Source: Rossellomorea aquimaris (GTDB taxonomy: Bacteria; Bacillota; Bacilli; Bacillales; Bacillaceae_B). From it: a stretch of 41,000 bases of DNA. The stretch is taken from NCBI RefSeq assembly GCF_003315075.1, contig NZ_QNRJ01000028.1, forward strand, positions 1 through 41,000. Direction: 5' to 3'. The notes below the pieces were generated by a model that made no database searches, was not told the origin of the DNA, and saw only the letters and a program-made list of their open reading frames with translations. The translations under genes and the position numbers were made by a program. Shown here in pieces: positions 7,881 through 16,036 of this stretch (position 1 is the first letter of the stretch; each line of letters begins with the position of its first letter).

Positions 7881-8768
7881 GTGGATTACTCCATCATTGG
7901 TAAAAAGATAAAGGAGCTACGTCAGGTTGTTGGTATAACTCAAGGAGAATTAGGAGAAGGGATATGCACACAGGCACTTATCAGTCGAATTGAAAAGGGA
8001 GACATCTATCCCAATGCCACATCACTTTATCAAATCTCCAAAAAGCTTGGAGTGGATGTGAATTATTTCTTTGAGATCGGAACAACCCCCCGTCTGGACT
8101 ACATAAAGGAAGTTGAGCGCCAATTACGTCACTTAAGAAAAAAACATAGATATAAAGAAATGATAGAAATGGTGAGAGCAGAAGAAAGCAATCCACTTTT
8201 TAAGGAAAGGGAAAACCTCCAACTCCTTTATTGGCACAAGGGAATATATATCTTTGAGATGGAAAATAATCGGGAGGAAGCCTTTCAACTGTTAAATGAA
8301 GCCTTTTCCCTTACAGGAGACAGGAAAAAAGCCCTTTCGGAAAGGGAAATGGAGATTCTCCTAACCATCGGGGGTTTTTATGTAGGGACAGAAGATTATG
8401 TCAAAGCTCTTCAATATTATGATCGAGTTAGAGAGGCTATCCATACTACTGGACAACTAAGCGATAAATCGATTAAAACCCGATTGCTTTATAATAAAGC
8501 AAGGGCGTTAACAAGATTAGGAAAATACAGAGAGTCGATTGATCATTGCATGGAAGCAATAAGGTGGTGCATTGAAGAGGAACACTTATATGGTTTAGCA
8601 CAACTACATTATCATATAAGCTATAATTTCGAATTGAAAGAAAACTACGAACAAGCGTTATCGTATATAGAAAAATCCATATTGATGTTTGAGATGCTCG
8701 GAAATGATGAGCATAAGACCTTTCTAACTAATAAGAAAGAGCAATTATCCCTCAAGATGCTGTCATAA
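7881..8768 (+). CDS. HTH-XRE plus TPR regulator, RRNPP-like, second of a tandem pair
   Basis: This 295-aa paralogue of the preceding gene is nearly identical over the first 90 residues (HTH and the linker ending in FEIGTTPRLDY) and more diverged in the TPR region. That pattern suggests a similar DNA target but a different ligand; this is inference. GTG start at 7881 behind AGGGAGG. The pair looks like a tandem duplication, and the extra upstream segment at 6468-6672 hints that a further copy may once have existed. The next gene begins 67 nt downstream. Confidence 0.8.
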   Translation: MDYSIIGKKIKELRQVVGITQGELGEGICTQALISRIEKGDIYPNATSLYQISKKLGVDVNYFFEIGTTPRLDYIKEVERQLRHLRKKHRYKEMIEMVRAEESNPLFKERENLQLLYWHKGIYIFEMENNREEAFQLLNEAFSLTGDRKKALSEREMEILLTIGGFYVGTEDYVKALQYYDRVREAIHTTGQLSDKSIKTRLLYNKARALTRLGKYRESIDHCMEAIRWCIEEEHLYGLAQLHYHISYNFELKENYEQALSYIEKSILMFEMLGNDEHKTFLTNKKEQLSLKMLS

Positions 8769-8835
8769 TATTTTCTGTTTCATACATTCAACATGTCCAT
8801 CATAAGAATGATTATAGATGAGGAGGGTTGGATGT

Positions 8836-9297
8836 ATGAGAAGGAAAAGCCCGGTTCCTCTATTTATCGGAGCGGTTGTTGCCATTCTGCTTGTTGTGGC
8901 TCTGTTTCTGCTTATTGGAAAAACCCAGGAACCTGATACACCCGAAGAAGTGATCGAGGATTTTTATAACTTTGAAAAAGACGGTGATTTCGGTAACGCA
9001 TGGGAGTTGTTCCATTCGGAAATGCAAAATAAGTTCCCCAAATCCTCTTATATCCAAACAAAAAACCATGTATTCATGGGTCATATGGGGGTCGATGAGT
9101 TTGAGGTGGAGGTAGGCAATATTGAAAAGGAGAAGGAGTTTACGTTTAACGAAGAAGGGCTTCAGTTTAAAAATGTCCGAAAAGCGGAAGTGAACTTGTA
9201 TTTTGATAGTCAGTTTGGTGAATTAATGATTACACAAACCTGTTTTGTAGCCATAGAAGAAGGAGAATGGAGGATACTCTGGAACTATAACTTCTAA
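8836..9297 (+). CDS. Membrane-anchored protein with an extracytoplasmic NTF2-like domain
   Basis: The 153-aa product has basic residues (MRRKSP), one TM helix near residues 8-27 (LFIGAVVAILLVVALFLLIG), then a predicted extracytoplasmic domain. The domain starts PEEVIEDFYNFEKDGDFGNAWELFHSEMQ and ends GEWRILWNYNF, the pattern of DUF4878/NTF2-like proteins. Its function is unknown. I chose the ATG at 8836 because AGGAGGG lies 8 nt before it; an in-frame ATG at 8818 would overlap that RBS. It could be cotranscribed with the regulators. Confidence 0.7.
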   Translation: MRRKSPVPLFIGAVVAILLVVALFLLIGKTQEPDTPEEVIEDFYNFEKDGDFGNAWELFHSEMQNKFPKSSYIQTKNHVFMGHMGVDEFEVEVGNIEKEKEFTFNEEGLQFKNVRKAEVNLYFDSQFGELMITQTCFVAIEEGEWRILWNYNF

Positions 9298-9394
9298 AGT
9301 GATGATTAAAATGGAATTTTTCACTGAATTTGGTTTTATCTAGAATTTTTCGGGTAAAAAGATACTAATATTTTTACAAAGGAGGGCATTAGCT

Positions 9395-9520
9395 GTGTCA
9401 CTGCTCTATTTTAAGGCTCGTGAAGCCTATGAACTGGATGCGAAAGTATCTCAATCCCAAATCACAAGGTTGAGAGAGTTTCGCAGAACAAAGCCCGCCC
9501 CTGTTGCCAAAAAGAGATAG
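9395..9520 (+). CDS. Small basic protein of 41 aa
   Basis: Starts at GTG 9395 behind AAAGGAGGG with 8-nt spacing and ends at TAG 9518-9520, followed closely by a terminator. The product begins MSLLYFKAREAYELDA and ends in a basic tail (RLREFRRTKPAPVAKKR). No signal peptide or TM segment is visible. I do not recognise the family. RBS, size and terminator together support translation. Being next to the regulator genes, it might be linked to them, but a mature signalling peptide is not evident. Confidence 0.55.
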   Translation: MSLLYFKAREAYELDAKVSQSQITRLREFRRTKPAPVAKKR

Positions 9521-9552
9521 CTAATGGTTCCTTAAGAATGAAAGCCTCTGCT

Positions 9553-9581
9553 CAGTCTAAATTCATTTAGGCTGTTTTTTT
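9553..9581 (+). terminator. Terminator of the small gene
   Basis: CAGTCTAAA and TTTAGGCTG pair over 9 bp (one T-G pair) around TTCA, followed by TTTTTTTAT. Confidence 0.75.
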
Positions 9582-9620
9582 ATATTTAAGGGTGGTTGGG
9601 TTATTAAGGATGAATGGAAT

Positions 9621-9656
9621 AAAAAAGTCAGGAATCCATCGATTCCTGACTTTTTT
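9621..9656. terminator. Bidirectional terminator at the murB end
   Basis: AAAAAAGTCAGGAAT and ATTCCTGACTTTTTT form a perfect stem with A/T runs on both sides. It touches the murB stop codon and serves the leftward murB transcript; it can also stop rightward transcription. Confidence 0.8.
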
Positions 9657-10575
9657 ATTCCAGATCTTCTCCGATGATGCGAACTTCCCGTTCAAGCTCC
9701 ACATCAAATTTTTCTTTCACTGTTTTTTGAACGTGTTCAATGAGTGAAATATAATCGGAGGCTGTCGCGTTGTCTTTATTCACGATGAAACCGGCATGCT
9801 TCGTGGAGACTTCAGCACCACCAAAGTTCGTTCCTTGAAGCTCGCTGTCCTGAATGAGCTTACCGGCAAAGTATCCAGGTGGTCGTTTGAAGACACTTCC
9901 GCAAGATGGATATTCAAGTGGTTGCTTGGATTCCCGTTTATTGGTCAGATCATCCATAACGGCCTTGATTTCTTCGTAGTCGCCAGGCTTTAAGCTGAAG
10001 GTTGCTTCGAGTACAATATCGCCTTTTTCAGAAATATTGCTGTGACGGTAATCGAGCTCTAATTCAGCGGCTGTACGTTTTACCAGGTTTCCTTCCCGGT
10101 CGACGACATGGCAATAATCAAGCACATCTTTAACTTCTCCGCCGTAAGCCCCGGCATTCATGAATAGAGCACCGCCAACGGTACCTGGAATCCCACAGGC
10201 GAATTCGAGTCCTGATAATTTCTCAGCTAACGCCCGTCTCGATACATCGATGATCGCTGCCCCACTTTGAGCGACAATCAGTTGATCGGTCGTCTTGATG
10301 TCTTTAAAGTTTTTCAGATGAAGAACGATCCCACGAATTCCACCATCTTTGACAATCAAATTCGACCCGTTTCCTAATAATGTGAATGGGACATCCACTT
10401 CGTTTGATAGCTTCACGATGTTCTGAACTTCCTCATACGTGGTTGGCGTCAAGAAGAAATCTGCTCTTCCGCCTAACTTCGTATACAGATGCTCTCGTAA
10501 CAATTCATCACGTTTGATATTGTCAGAATGCATCACCTTTGATAATTCTTCAAACACTTTTTCCTTATTGTACAT
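9655..10575 (-). CDS. murB: UDP-N-acetylenolpyruvoylglucosamine reductase MurB
   Basis: This cytoplasmic flavoprotein of peptidoglycan synthesis reduces UDP-GlcNAc-enolpyruvate to UDP-MurNAc with NADPH. The 306-aa sequence shows the FAD-binding segment [14 protein letters not shown] near residue 80, [20 protein letters not shown] near 130, the catalytic-loop region [11 protein letters not shown] near 223 and the C-terminal [10 protein letters not shown]. Length and lack of an insertion fit the short, Gram-positive type MurB. Monocistronic, with its own terminator. Start at ATG 10573-10575. Confidence 0.95.
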   Translation of the reverse strand: MYNKEKVFEELSKVMHSDNIKRDELLREHLYTKLGGRADFFLTPTTYEEVQNIVKLSNEVDVPFTLLGNGSNLIVKDGGIRGIVLHLKNFKDIKTTDQLIVAQSGAAIIDVSRRALAEKLSGLEFACGIPGTVGGALFMNAGAYGGEVKDVLDYCHVVDREGNLVKRTAAELELDYRHSNISEKGDIVLEATFSLKPGDYEEIKAVMDDLTNKRESKQPLEYPSCGSVFKRPPGYFAGKLIQDSELQGTNFGGAEVSTKHAGFIVNKDNATASDYISLIEHVQKTVKEKFDVELEREVRIIGEDLE

Positions 10576-10864
10576 TCTATATCAGTCCTATAAAGTAATT
10601 TTCGTCTTCTCTAAGTTAAATCCTACCCCACCATTATATGACGAAAACCCATGAAAGTTAAATGGTTTCAGTTGGCAGAAGTGAATCCCCTTCGAATGAA
10701 CCTCATTAATTGGAAAAGAATGCTTTATTATAGGTAGAAAATACGAAAAAAGAATGTTTCCATTGCCAGCAAAGTAAGTTAGGATAGAACTAACAAAATA
10801 TGTTATAACGTCTATTTAACTACTAAATTATACAATCTTTTTATAAAAGAGAGGAGGAAGCAAA

Positions 10865-11767
10865 TTGGCCAGATTATATGTGGCGTTAATTGGCTTGAGT
10901 CTGATTTGGGGGATGTCGTTCGTTTTCATCAAGTGGCTGGTGGATCCCGTTGGTGTGTGGGGAACGGTCTTCTTACGCTGTTTAGCCGGAGCGCTAGTGC
11001 TTCTTCCCATCTTTTTCATACAGAGGAGAAAAGGGGAGAAGAAATCCCTCCCCATGTGGAAGCTGTTTGTTGTCGGGATTGGTAATGCCGCGTTGCCCTG
11101 GACCCTGATCGCGCTAAGTGAAACACAGATTAATAGTAATACGGCCTCCATTTTAAACGCGACCACTCCGATTTGGACGGGGCTGGCAGGATTTTTATTT
11201 TTCTCTGTCATACTGACCGGGTTCCAATGGATTGGAATTGTCGTTGGGTTTATAGGGATACTTGTCCTGATGAATTTCGAGGTGAGCGGGATTTTCACCT
11301 CTGATTTTGTAGGGGTGGGGACGATGGTGCTTGCGACGATGAGCTACGCATTTGCTTCGCAGTTCACGAAAAAATATCTGGCGGGAACGAGTGTTGTGGT
11401 GATTTCTACGTTCCAACTGTTGATAGGTGCAGCGGTAGGCTTTGTGGGTATGATGATGACCAACCCAATCTCAATTGGAGATTTGTTATCAGGAGAGGTG
11501 ATCCTCGGGATAGTAGGGTTAGGCTGTTTAGGGTCAGGAGTAGCAACGCTTCTTTATTTCTATATCATGACGAATGGAAGTCCGGAATTCGCTTCGACAG
11601 TGACCTACTTGATTCCCGGTACTGCGATGATTTGGGGATTCGTTCTTCTGAGGGAACCTGTCACGCATAACCTGATATTAGGATTACTCATCATTTTTGC
11701 AGGAGTATTCCTTTCATCAAGAAAATCGAAAAAAATCATCACCTCTTTGCCGGTCGGTACGAGGTAA
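10865..11767 (+). CDS. EamA-family (DMT superfamily) transporter
   Basis: This 300-aa membrane protein has about ten TM helices in two EamA repeats. The first repeat begins LIGLSLIWGMSFVFIKWL; the second begins near residue 150 (TMVLATMSYAFASQFTKKYL). The conserved ends of the repeats are visible (LNATTPIWTGLAGF and YLIPGTAMIWGFVLLRE). Such proteins usually export metabolites or amino acids; the substrate cannot be told. TTG start at 10865 behind GAGAGGAGG. It lies just upstream of two TetR-type palindromes, but these follow the gene. Confidence 0.85.
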   Translation: MARLYVALIGLSLIWGMSFVFIKWLVDPVGVWGTVFLRCLAGALVLLPIFFIQRRKGEKKSLPMWKLFVVGIGNAALPWTLIALSETQINSNTASILNATTPIWTGLAGFLFFSVILTGFQWIGIVVGFIGILVLMNFEVSGIFTSDFVGVGTMVLATMSYAFASQFTKKYLAGTSVVVISTFQLLIGAAVGFVGMMMTNPISIGDLLSGEVILGIVGLGCLGSGVATLLYFYIMTNGSPEFASTVTYLIPGTAMIWGFVLLREPVTHNLILGLLIIFAGVFLSSRKSKKIITSLPVGTR

Positions 11768-11773
11768 GACCTT

Positions 11774-11847
11774 TAAACAAACGTTTGATTAGGACATAGA
11801 ATCCCTTGTACCATATGGGCTCAGAGTCTTAAACAAACGTTTGTTTA
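11774..11847. promoter_or_regulatory. Two TetR-type operator palindromes upstream of degV
   Basis: TAAACAAACGTTTGATTA at 11774-11791 is near-palindromic. TAAACAAACGTTTGTTTA at 11830-11847 is a perfect 18-bp palindrome. They are 38 nt apart, about 140-210 nt before degV. Size and symmetry suit a TetR-family dimer. The regulator is not encoded in the window. Confidence 0.5.
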
Positions 11848-11983
11848 GTTTTGTGGAAAACGAAACTCCAGAGAAATTAATGCAAACCAACTTGTTTTCA
11901 TATAAAATGAAAAGGATACATAAGGTAGACTAGACAAGCTCGCAACACGGGCTATAAAAATAAACAATAAGGATGGTAATTCT

Positions 11984-12835
11984 ATGAAAACGGCAATTGT
12001 AACGGATAGTACCGCCTACATCCCGAAAGGATTGCGTGATCAACTGAACATACATATGATTCCTCTCAGCGTCATTTTCGGAGGAGAAAATTATCAAGAA
12101 GAAGTTGATATTACGGCAAGTGAATTTTACGAAGAGGTCAGCACCCAGGAAAAGCTTCCAACGACTTCACAGCCTCCAGTCGGGAAGTTCGTTGAGCTAT
12201 TCGAAAAGCTTTCGCAGAACTACGATGCCGTCATTTCCATCCATTTATCCAGTGGAATCAGCGGAACGTACCAAGGCGCCGTCCAAGCGGGGGAAATGGT
12301 CGAGGGCATCAAAGTGTACCCCTATGACTCGGAAATCAGCTGCATGATCCAGGGCTTCTATGCCATTGAAGGGGCCAAGCTTGGCCGTGAAGGGAAAACG
12401 GCTGAAGAAATCGTTGCGTTATTGGATGAAATGAAGCAATCGGTACAGGCATACTTCATGGTTGATGACCTGGCTCACCTGCAGCGCGGTGGCAGACTAT
12501 CGCAAGCCCAGGCGATCATAGGAAGCCTTTTACAGGTTAAACCCTTGCTTCACTTTGTTGATAAAGTGATTGTCCCGTTTGAAAAAATCCGTACGAAGAA
12601 GAAGGCGTTGAAGCGGGTGGAGTCTTTGCTTGAAGAAGCAGTGGCTTCCGGAGAAGAGTTTCAAGCTTCGATTATCCATGCGAATCGCGAGGAAGATGCG
12701 ATTGAGTGGAAGAATGAGCTTCAGGAGAAGTATCCAAATGTGGAGTTCAATGTTAGTATTTTCGGTCCTGTGATCGGTACTCATTTAGGTGAGGGATCGA
12801 TGGGGATGGGGTGGGCTCGGAAGATGAGTCGATAG
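11984..12835 (+). CDS. degV: DegV-family fatty-acid-binding protein
   Basis: DegV/FakB proteins bind a fatty acid for phosphorylation by the FakA kinase, feeding exogenous or recycled acids into phospholipid synthesis. The 283-aa sequence has the DegV hallmarks: IVTDSTAYIP at the N-terminus, TTSQPP near residue 60, SIHLSSGISGTYQ near 86, and DDLAHLQRGGRLSQAQA near 164. RBS AAGGA precedes ATG. The position just before comFA matches B. subtilis. Two hairpins follow, so it is probably transcribed separately from comFA. Confidence 0.9.
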   Translation: MKTAIVTDSTAYIPKGLRDQLNIHMIPLSVIFGGENYQEEVDITASEFYEEVSTQEKLPTTSQPPVGKFVELFEKLSQNYDAVISIHLSSGISGTYQGAVQAGEMVEGIKVYPYDSEISCMIQGFYAIEGAKLGREGKTAEEIVALLDEMKQSVQAYFMVDDLAHLQRGGRLSQAQAIIGSLLQVKPLLHFVDKVIVPFEKIRTKKKALKRVESLLEEAVASGEEFQASIIHANREEDAIEWKNELQEKYPNVEFNVSIFGPVIGTHLGEGSMGMGWARKMSR

Positions 12836-12846
12836 GTCTTGGTGTC

Positions 12847-12871
12847 TTTGATTGTACCTGGTACAATCAAA
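12847..12871. terminator. Palindrome after degV
   Basis: TTTGATTGTAC and GTACAATCAAA are perfect inverted arms around CCTG-type centre bases, 12 nt after the degV stop region. It has no long T-run of its own and precedes the stronger hairpin. Confidence 0.45.
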
Positions 12872-12877
12872 AACTCT

Positions 12878-12923
12878 AGGTGCCAGGCACAAAATAACGT
12901 TTTTGTGCCTGGCACCTTTTTTT
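12878..12923 (+). terminator. Long terminator hairpin of the GTGCCTGGCAC family
   Basis: AGGTGCCAGGCACAAAA and TTTTGTGCCTGGCACCT pair over about 17 bp, followed by TTTTTTTATT. Same repeat as at 6672-6709. It ends the degV transcript. Confidence 0.8.
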
Positions 12924-12987
12924 ATTAGGCAGGATTTTCACAACCTTGTGTAGAATACATCATTATCCAAAATAAGGAGTGATGTGT

Positions 12988-14472
12988 TTGCGTTTTGCTT
13001 TTGTAGATAATCGTTTGATTCCGGAATCCTTATTAAAAGAGAATCCCATTTTGCATCGAATTTCAGATATATTTTCCATCTCACCTCAACCCCTTAATGA
13101 AACCTTTACCTATTCTTCAGAACTTCAATCCTTTCTTAGCGGCCGTTCCCTACTTTTAGACGAAATCCCAACTTCAATTGAAGTCGTTCATGAGCATTAT
13201 TTAAATGGATATGTTTCCTATCAAAAAGGTGTGGAGGAAAGGCTATGCAATCGTTGTGGAAATAACAGTCCTCATTTATTCGCTTCCTTTTCATGTTCAA
13301 GATGCCACAAAACCTGTACCTATTGCCGAAATTGCATCATGATGGGCAGGGTGTCCGAATGCACACCGCTTTTAAAATGGCATGGTCCTGAACCGGTTCC
13401 TGAATCGCCTCCAACTTTTCAATGGCTCGGATCTCTTTCAGTGGCGCAAAAAGAAGCTTCTAATCGAATGGTATCTGCAGTTAATACCAGCAAAGACCTG
13501 CTCGTATGGGCGGTGTGCGGGGCAGGGAAGACCGAGGTTCTGTTTGAGGGAATCCATAAAGCTCTTCAGCAAAACAAACGGGTATGCATTGCCGCCCCTA
13601 GAACTGACGTCATTCTTGAATTGTCTCCACGTCTTAAAAAGGTCTTTCCTGACACAACGATCATCACACTTTACGGCGGGTCTGAAGAAAGGAACACCTA
13701 TGGCCAACTTGTTCTATCCACCACCCACCAGCTTTATCGATTCAAGGACGCCTTTGATGTCATGATCATCGATGAAGTAGATGCCTTTCCATATTCCTAT
13801 GATGATTCCTTGCAATGGGCAGTAGAAAAAGCACGTAAACCCGATTCCTCAATTATTTACCTCACAGCTACCCCGGATCGAAAAACACAGAAGCAATGTG
13901 CCAAGGGTAATAGAACCTTTATCCAAATCCCGGCCCGTTTCCACCGTCACCCGATTCCACTTCCCAGGTTTGTGTGGTGTGGCCTTTGGAAAAAATCATT
14001 GAAGAAAAATCGAATCCCTCATCCATTGAAAAAGTGGACAATATCAAAACTCGAGCAATCCAAACAATCCCTCATTTTCTTCCCGACCGTCGAACTTATG
14101 GAAAAAGCCCTGCCGTTATTTCAAGAAATGAATCCCCTCATCGAATCCGTCCATGCAGAAGACCCCCAACGGAAAGAAAAAGTCATGAGAATGCGAAATA
14201 ACGAGATTCCTATCCTACTCACGACGACCATTTTAGAAAGGGGAGTCACAATATCTAATATCGATGTAGCTGTGCTTGGATCTGAAGAGAAGATTTTCAC
14301 GGAAAGCGCACTTGTTCAAATCGCAGGAAGAGTAGGAAGGAGTGCGGACTTTCCAAAGGGTGACATAGTCTATTTTCACTACGGCCGCACCGGTGAGATG
14401 ATCAAAGCGCTCCTTCATATTGATGGCATGAATAAGGAAGCAAGGAAGCGGGGGCTGATTGATGGTAAGTAA
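12988..14472 (+). CDS. comFA: ComFA, DNA-uptake ATP-dependent helicase/translocase
   Basis: ComFA drives single-stranded DNA import during natural transformation, at the inner face of the membrane. The 494-aa protein has a four-cysteine zinc-binding region (CNRCG near residue 90, then CSRCHKTCTYCRNC), Walker A in WAVCGAGKTE, the DEAD-type box IDEVDAFP, YLTATP, TTTILERG and QIAGRVGRS. I prefer the TTG at 12988, 8 nt after AAGGAG; GTG 12979 and ATG 12982 are in frame but overlap or abut the RBS. It overlaps comFC by 11 nt; no comFB gene lies between them. Confidence 0.93.
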   Translation: MRFAFVDNRLIPESLLKENPILHRISDIFSISPQPLNETFTYSSELQSFLSGRSLLLDEIPTSIEVVHEHYLNGYVSYQKGVEERLCNRCGNNSPHLFASFSCSRCHKTCTYCRNCIMMGRVSECTPLLKWHGPEPVPESPPTFQWLGSLSVAQKEASNRMVSAVNTSKDLLVWAVCGAGKTEVLFEGIHKALQQNKRVCIAAPRTDVILELSPRLKKVFPDTTIITLYGGSEERNTYGQLVLSTTHQLYRFKDAFDVMIIDEVDAFPYSYDDSLQWAVEKARKPDSSIIYLTATPDRKTQKQCAKGNRTFIQIPARFHRHPIPLPRFVWCGLWKKSLKKNRIPHPLKKWTISKLEQSKQSLIFFPTVELMEKALPLFQEMNPLIESVHAEDPQRKEKVMRMRNNEIPILLTTTILERGVTISNIDVAVLGSEEKIFTESALVQIAGRVGRSADFPKGDIVYFHYGRTGEMIKALLHIDGMNKEARKRGLIDGK

Positions 14473-15163
14473 ATGCTTGTACTGTGGGAATGAACTTGTA
14501 GAGGTAATGTCATGGAAAGGATTATTTTACAGAGTTCCTCCGTTTCTGTGTAATGAGTGTGAAAAACATCTGATGATAATAGATGGAAAGCGTTGCTCAG
14601 GGTGCTCTCGCTCATTGGAAGAGTTATCTTCTGATTTTATAAAAGGGGAACAGTGCCTGGATTGCGACCGATGGGAGTCTGACTATGAGTGGAAAGGGGT
14701 TCTCCGACAGAACGAATCACTCTATCAATATAATGATTTTCTTAAGGAGTATCTTGCTCAGTACAAATATAGAGGAGACTATGTATTGGCGAAACCATTT
14801 GCTCATACTCTCAAAAACTATATTGAAAAAAGTGAGATTGATATAGTGATTCCCATCCCACTCAGTGATGAACGTTTATATGAAAGAGGATTCAATCAAT
14901 CCACAGCTCTTCTGGAAGAAGCAGAGGTCCGTCCCTCTTGTCTCCTCACACGTTTTCACTCGGAAAAGCAGTCAAAGAAGACTCGGAAGGAGCGGCTTCA
15001 GCAGGAGCAGGTGTTCCAGTTGGGTGAAGTGGATGTTAAGGGAAAGTCGATCCTTCTGTTTGATGATATTTATACGACTGGAACGACATTGAGGCAGGCA
15101 GCTAAATTGCTGAAGGAAGCAGGTGCTGCAGAAGTATCCTCTTTGACTCTTGCCAGAGGTTAA
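14462..15163 (+). CDS. comFC: ComFC, phosphoribosyltransferase-like competence protein
   Basis: This 233-aa ComFC/ComF protein assists DNA uptake with ComFA. N-terminal Cys pairs (CLYCG, CNEC, CSGCSR, CLDC) form a zinc-binding region. The C-terminal half is a PRTase-like domain with DIVIPIPLS, ERGFNQS, EKQSKKTRKER and the PRPP-loop motif LLFDDIYTTGTTL. The start ATG lies inside the end of comFA, so translation is probably coupled. A copy of GAGGTCCGTCCCTC lies inside the gene (14924-14937), encoding EVRPS at a variable position without breaking the frame. Confidence 0.92.
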   Translation: MVSKCLYCGNELVEVMSWKGLFYRVPPFLCNECEKHLMIIDGKRCSGCSRSLEELSSDFIKGEQCLDCDRWESDYEWKGVLRQNESLYQYNDFLKEYLAQYKYRGDYVLAKPFAHTLKNYIEKSEIDIVIPIPLSDERLYERGFNQSTALLEEAEVRPSCLLTRFHSEKQSKKTRKERLQQEQVFQLGEVDVKGKSILLFDDIYTTGTTLRQAAKLLKEAGAAEVSSLTLARG

Positions 15164-15224
15164 AGCAACACACAGTTATGCCGATATAGAGAGTAACAGA
15201 AGTGAATCAGGGAGGAATAGAAAG

Positions 15225-15641
15225 ATGTCTGAAATCATTAATTGTCCACGATGCAACGCCATTTTTATGAGAAATAAGTTCAGGGAAGTGTGTGATACTT
15301 GCTATAAAGAAGAAGAAAATATGTACGAGTCTGTTTACCAATTTTTAAAGAAAAGGGAAAACCGTGCTGCGACCATGGATCGTGTAATTGAAGTGACAGG
15401 GGTGGACGAGGAGCTTCTATATAAATGGGTAAAAAAAGGGCGCATTCAGACTAGGCAGTTTCCGAATATGGGTTATCCGTGTGATAAATGCGGGAAGATT
15501 ATTGTTACGGGAAGAATTTGTGGTGATTGCTCATCCGAGATTGTCAGCGAGCTGAAACAGTTTGAAAACGAGCAGGAATGGAAGAGTAAGGTCAAGGAAT
15601 CCGGACAGAGAACGTATTACACCATGAGAGATAAGAACTAG
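15225..15641 (+). CDS. yvyF: YvyF-family flagellar-operon zinc-ribbon protein
   Basis: This 138-aa TIGR03826-family protein has an N-terminal zinc ribbon (CPRCNAIFMRN, CDTC), a central HTH-like segment (TMDRVIEVTGVDEELLYKWVKKGRI) and a C-terminal second ribbon (CDKCGK, CGDC). It lies between comFC and flgM as in B. subtilis. The role is unknown; DNA binding or regulation is plausible. ATG 15225 follows GGGAGG; the frame extends upstream to 15150 but without an RBS. Confidence 0.85.
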   Translation: MSEIINCPRCNAIFMRNKFREVCDTCYKEEENMYESVYQFLKKRENRAATMDRVIEVTGVDEELLYKWVKKGRIQTRQFPNMGYPCDKCGKIIVTGRICGDCSSEIVSELKQFENEQEWKSKVKESGQRTYYTMRDKN

Positions 15642-15642
15642 A

Positions 15643-15681
15643 AGGTTAGCTCATAAATCAGGAAAAACTAACCATTCTTTT
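15643..15681 (+). terminator. Weak terminator after yvyF
   Basis: GGTTAG and CTAACC pair across a long loop and are followed by ATTCTTTT. It separates the com transcript from the sigma-D promoter of flgM. Confidence 0.5.
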
Positions 15682-15685
15682 GAAC

Positions 15686-15712
15686 TAAACAAACGATGTT
15701 TTTATCCGATAT
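15686..15712 (+). promoter_or_regulatory. Sigma-D promoter of the flgM operon
   Basis: TAAA at 15686-15689, 15 nt, then TCCGATAT at 15705-15712, against the sigma-D consensus TAAA-N15-GCCGATAT. It lies 44 nt upstream of flgM. Confidence 0.8.
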
Positions 15713-15755
15713 ACTAGGTAGAAACGATGGACGTGATGAAAGCGAGGGGAAAATG

Positions 15756-16022
15756 ATGAAGATTAACAATATAGGCAATCAGAACATTAATCCTTATAAG
15801 CGCAATCTTAACAAGATGGACCAGCTCGGCAATATTGGAAAAAAGGCATCTGACAAAATTGAAATTTCTTCTGCTGCAAAAGAGATGCAGGAGGTTTCAA
15901 AAATCGGTAAAGAGCGCCAGGCAAAAGTAGAAGCATTAAAGGATCAAGTGCAGAGCGGTAATTACACTATTGATCCTAAAGCGATTGCAAAAGGATTAAA
16001 GGATTTTTATAACGGAAGCTGA
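15756..16022 (+). CDS. flgM: FlgM, anti-sigma-D factor
   Basis: FlgM binds the flagellar sigma factor SigD and holds it inactive until the hook-basal body is complete. The 88-aa protein has the usual layout: a flexible N-terminus (MKINNIG, NPYKRN), the DKIEISSAAKEMQ motif mid-protein, and the SigD-binding C-terminal half (RQAKVEALKDQVQSGNYTID ending AKGLKDFY). AGGGGA precedes paired ATG codons at 15753 and 15756; either could start. First gene of the sigma-D operon flgM-flgN-flgK-flgL. Confidence 0.92.
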   Translation: MKINNIGNQNINPYKRNLNKMDQLGNIGKKASDKIEISSAAKEMQEVSKIGKERQAKVEALKDQVQSGNYTIDPKAIAKGLKDFYNGS

Positions 16023-16036
16023 GGGAGCGAACAAAC

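Noticed and set aside
12979..12987. GTG or ATG start for comFA upstream of TTG 12988
   Set aside because: Both overlap or directly follow the AAGGAG; only the TTG has normal spacing.
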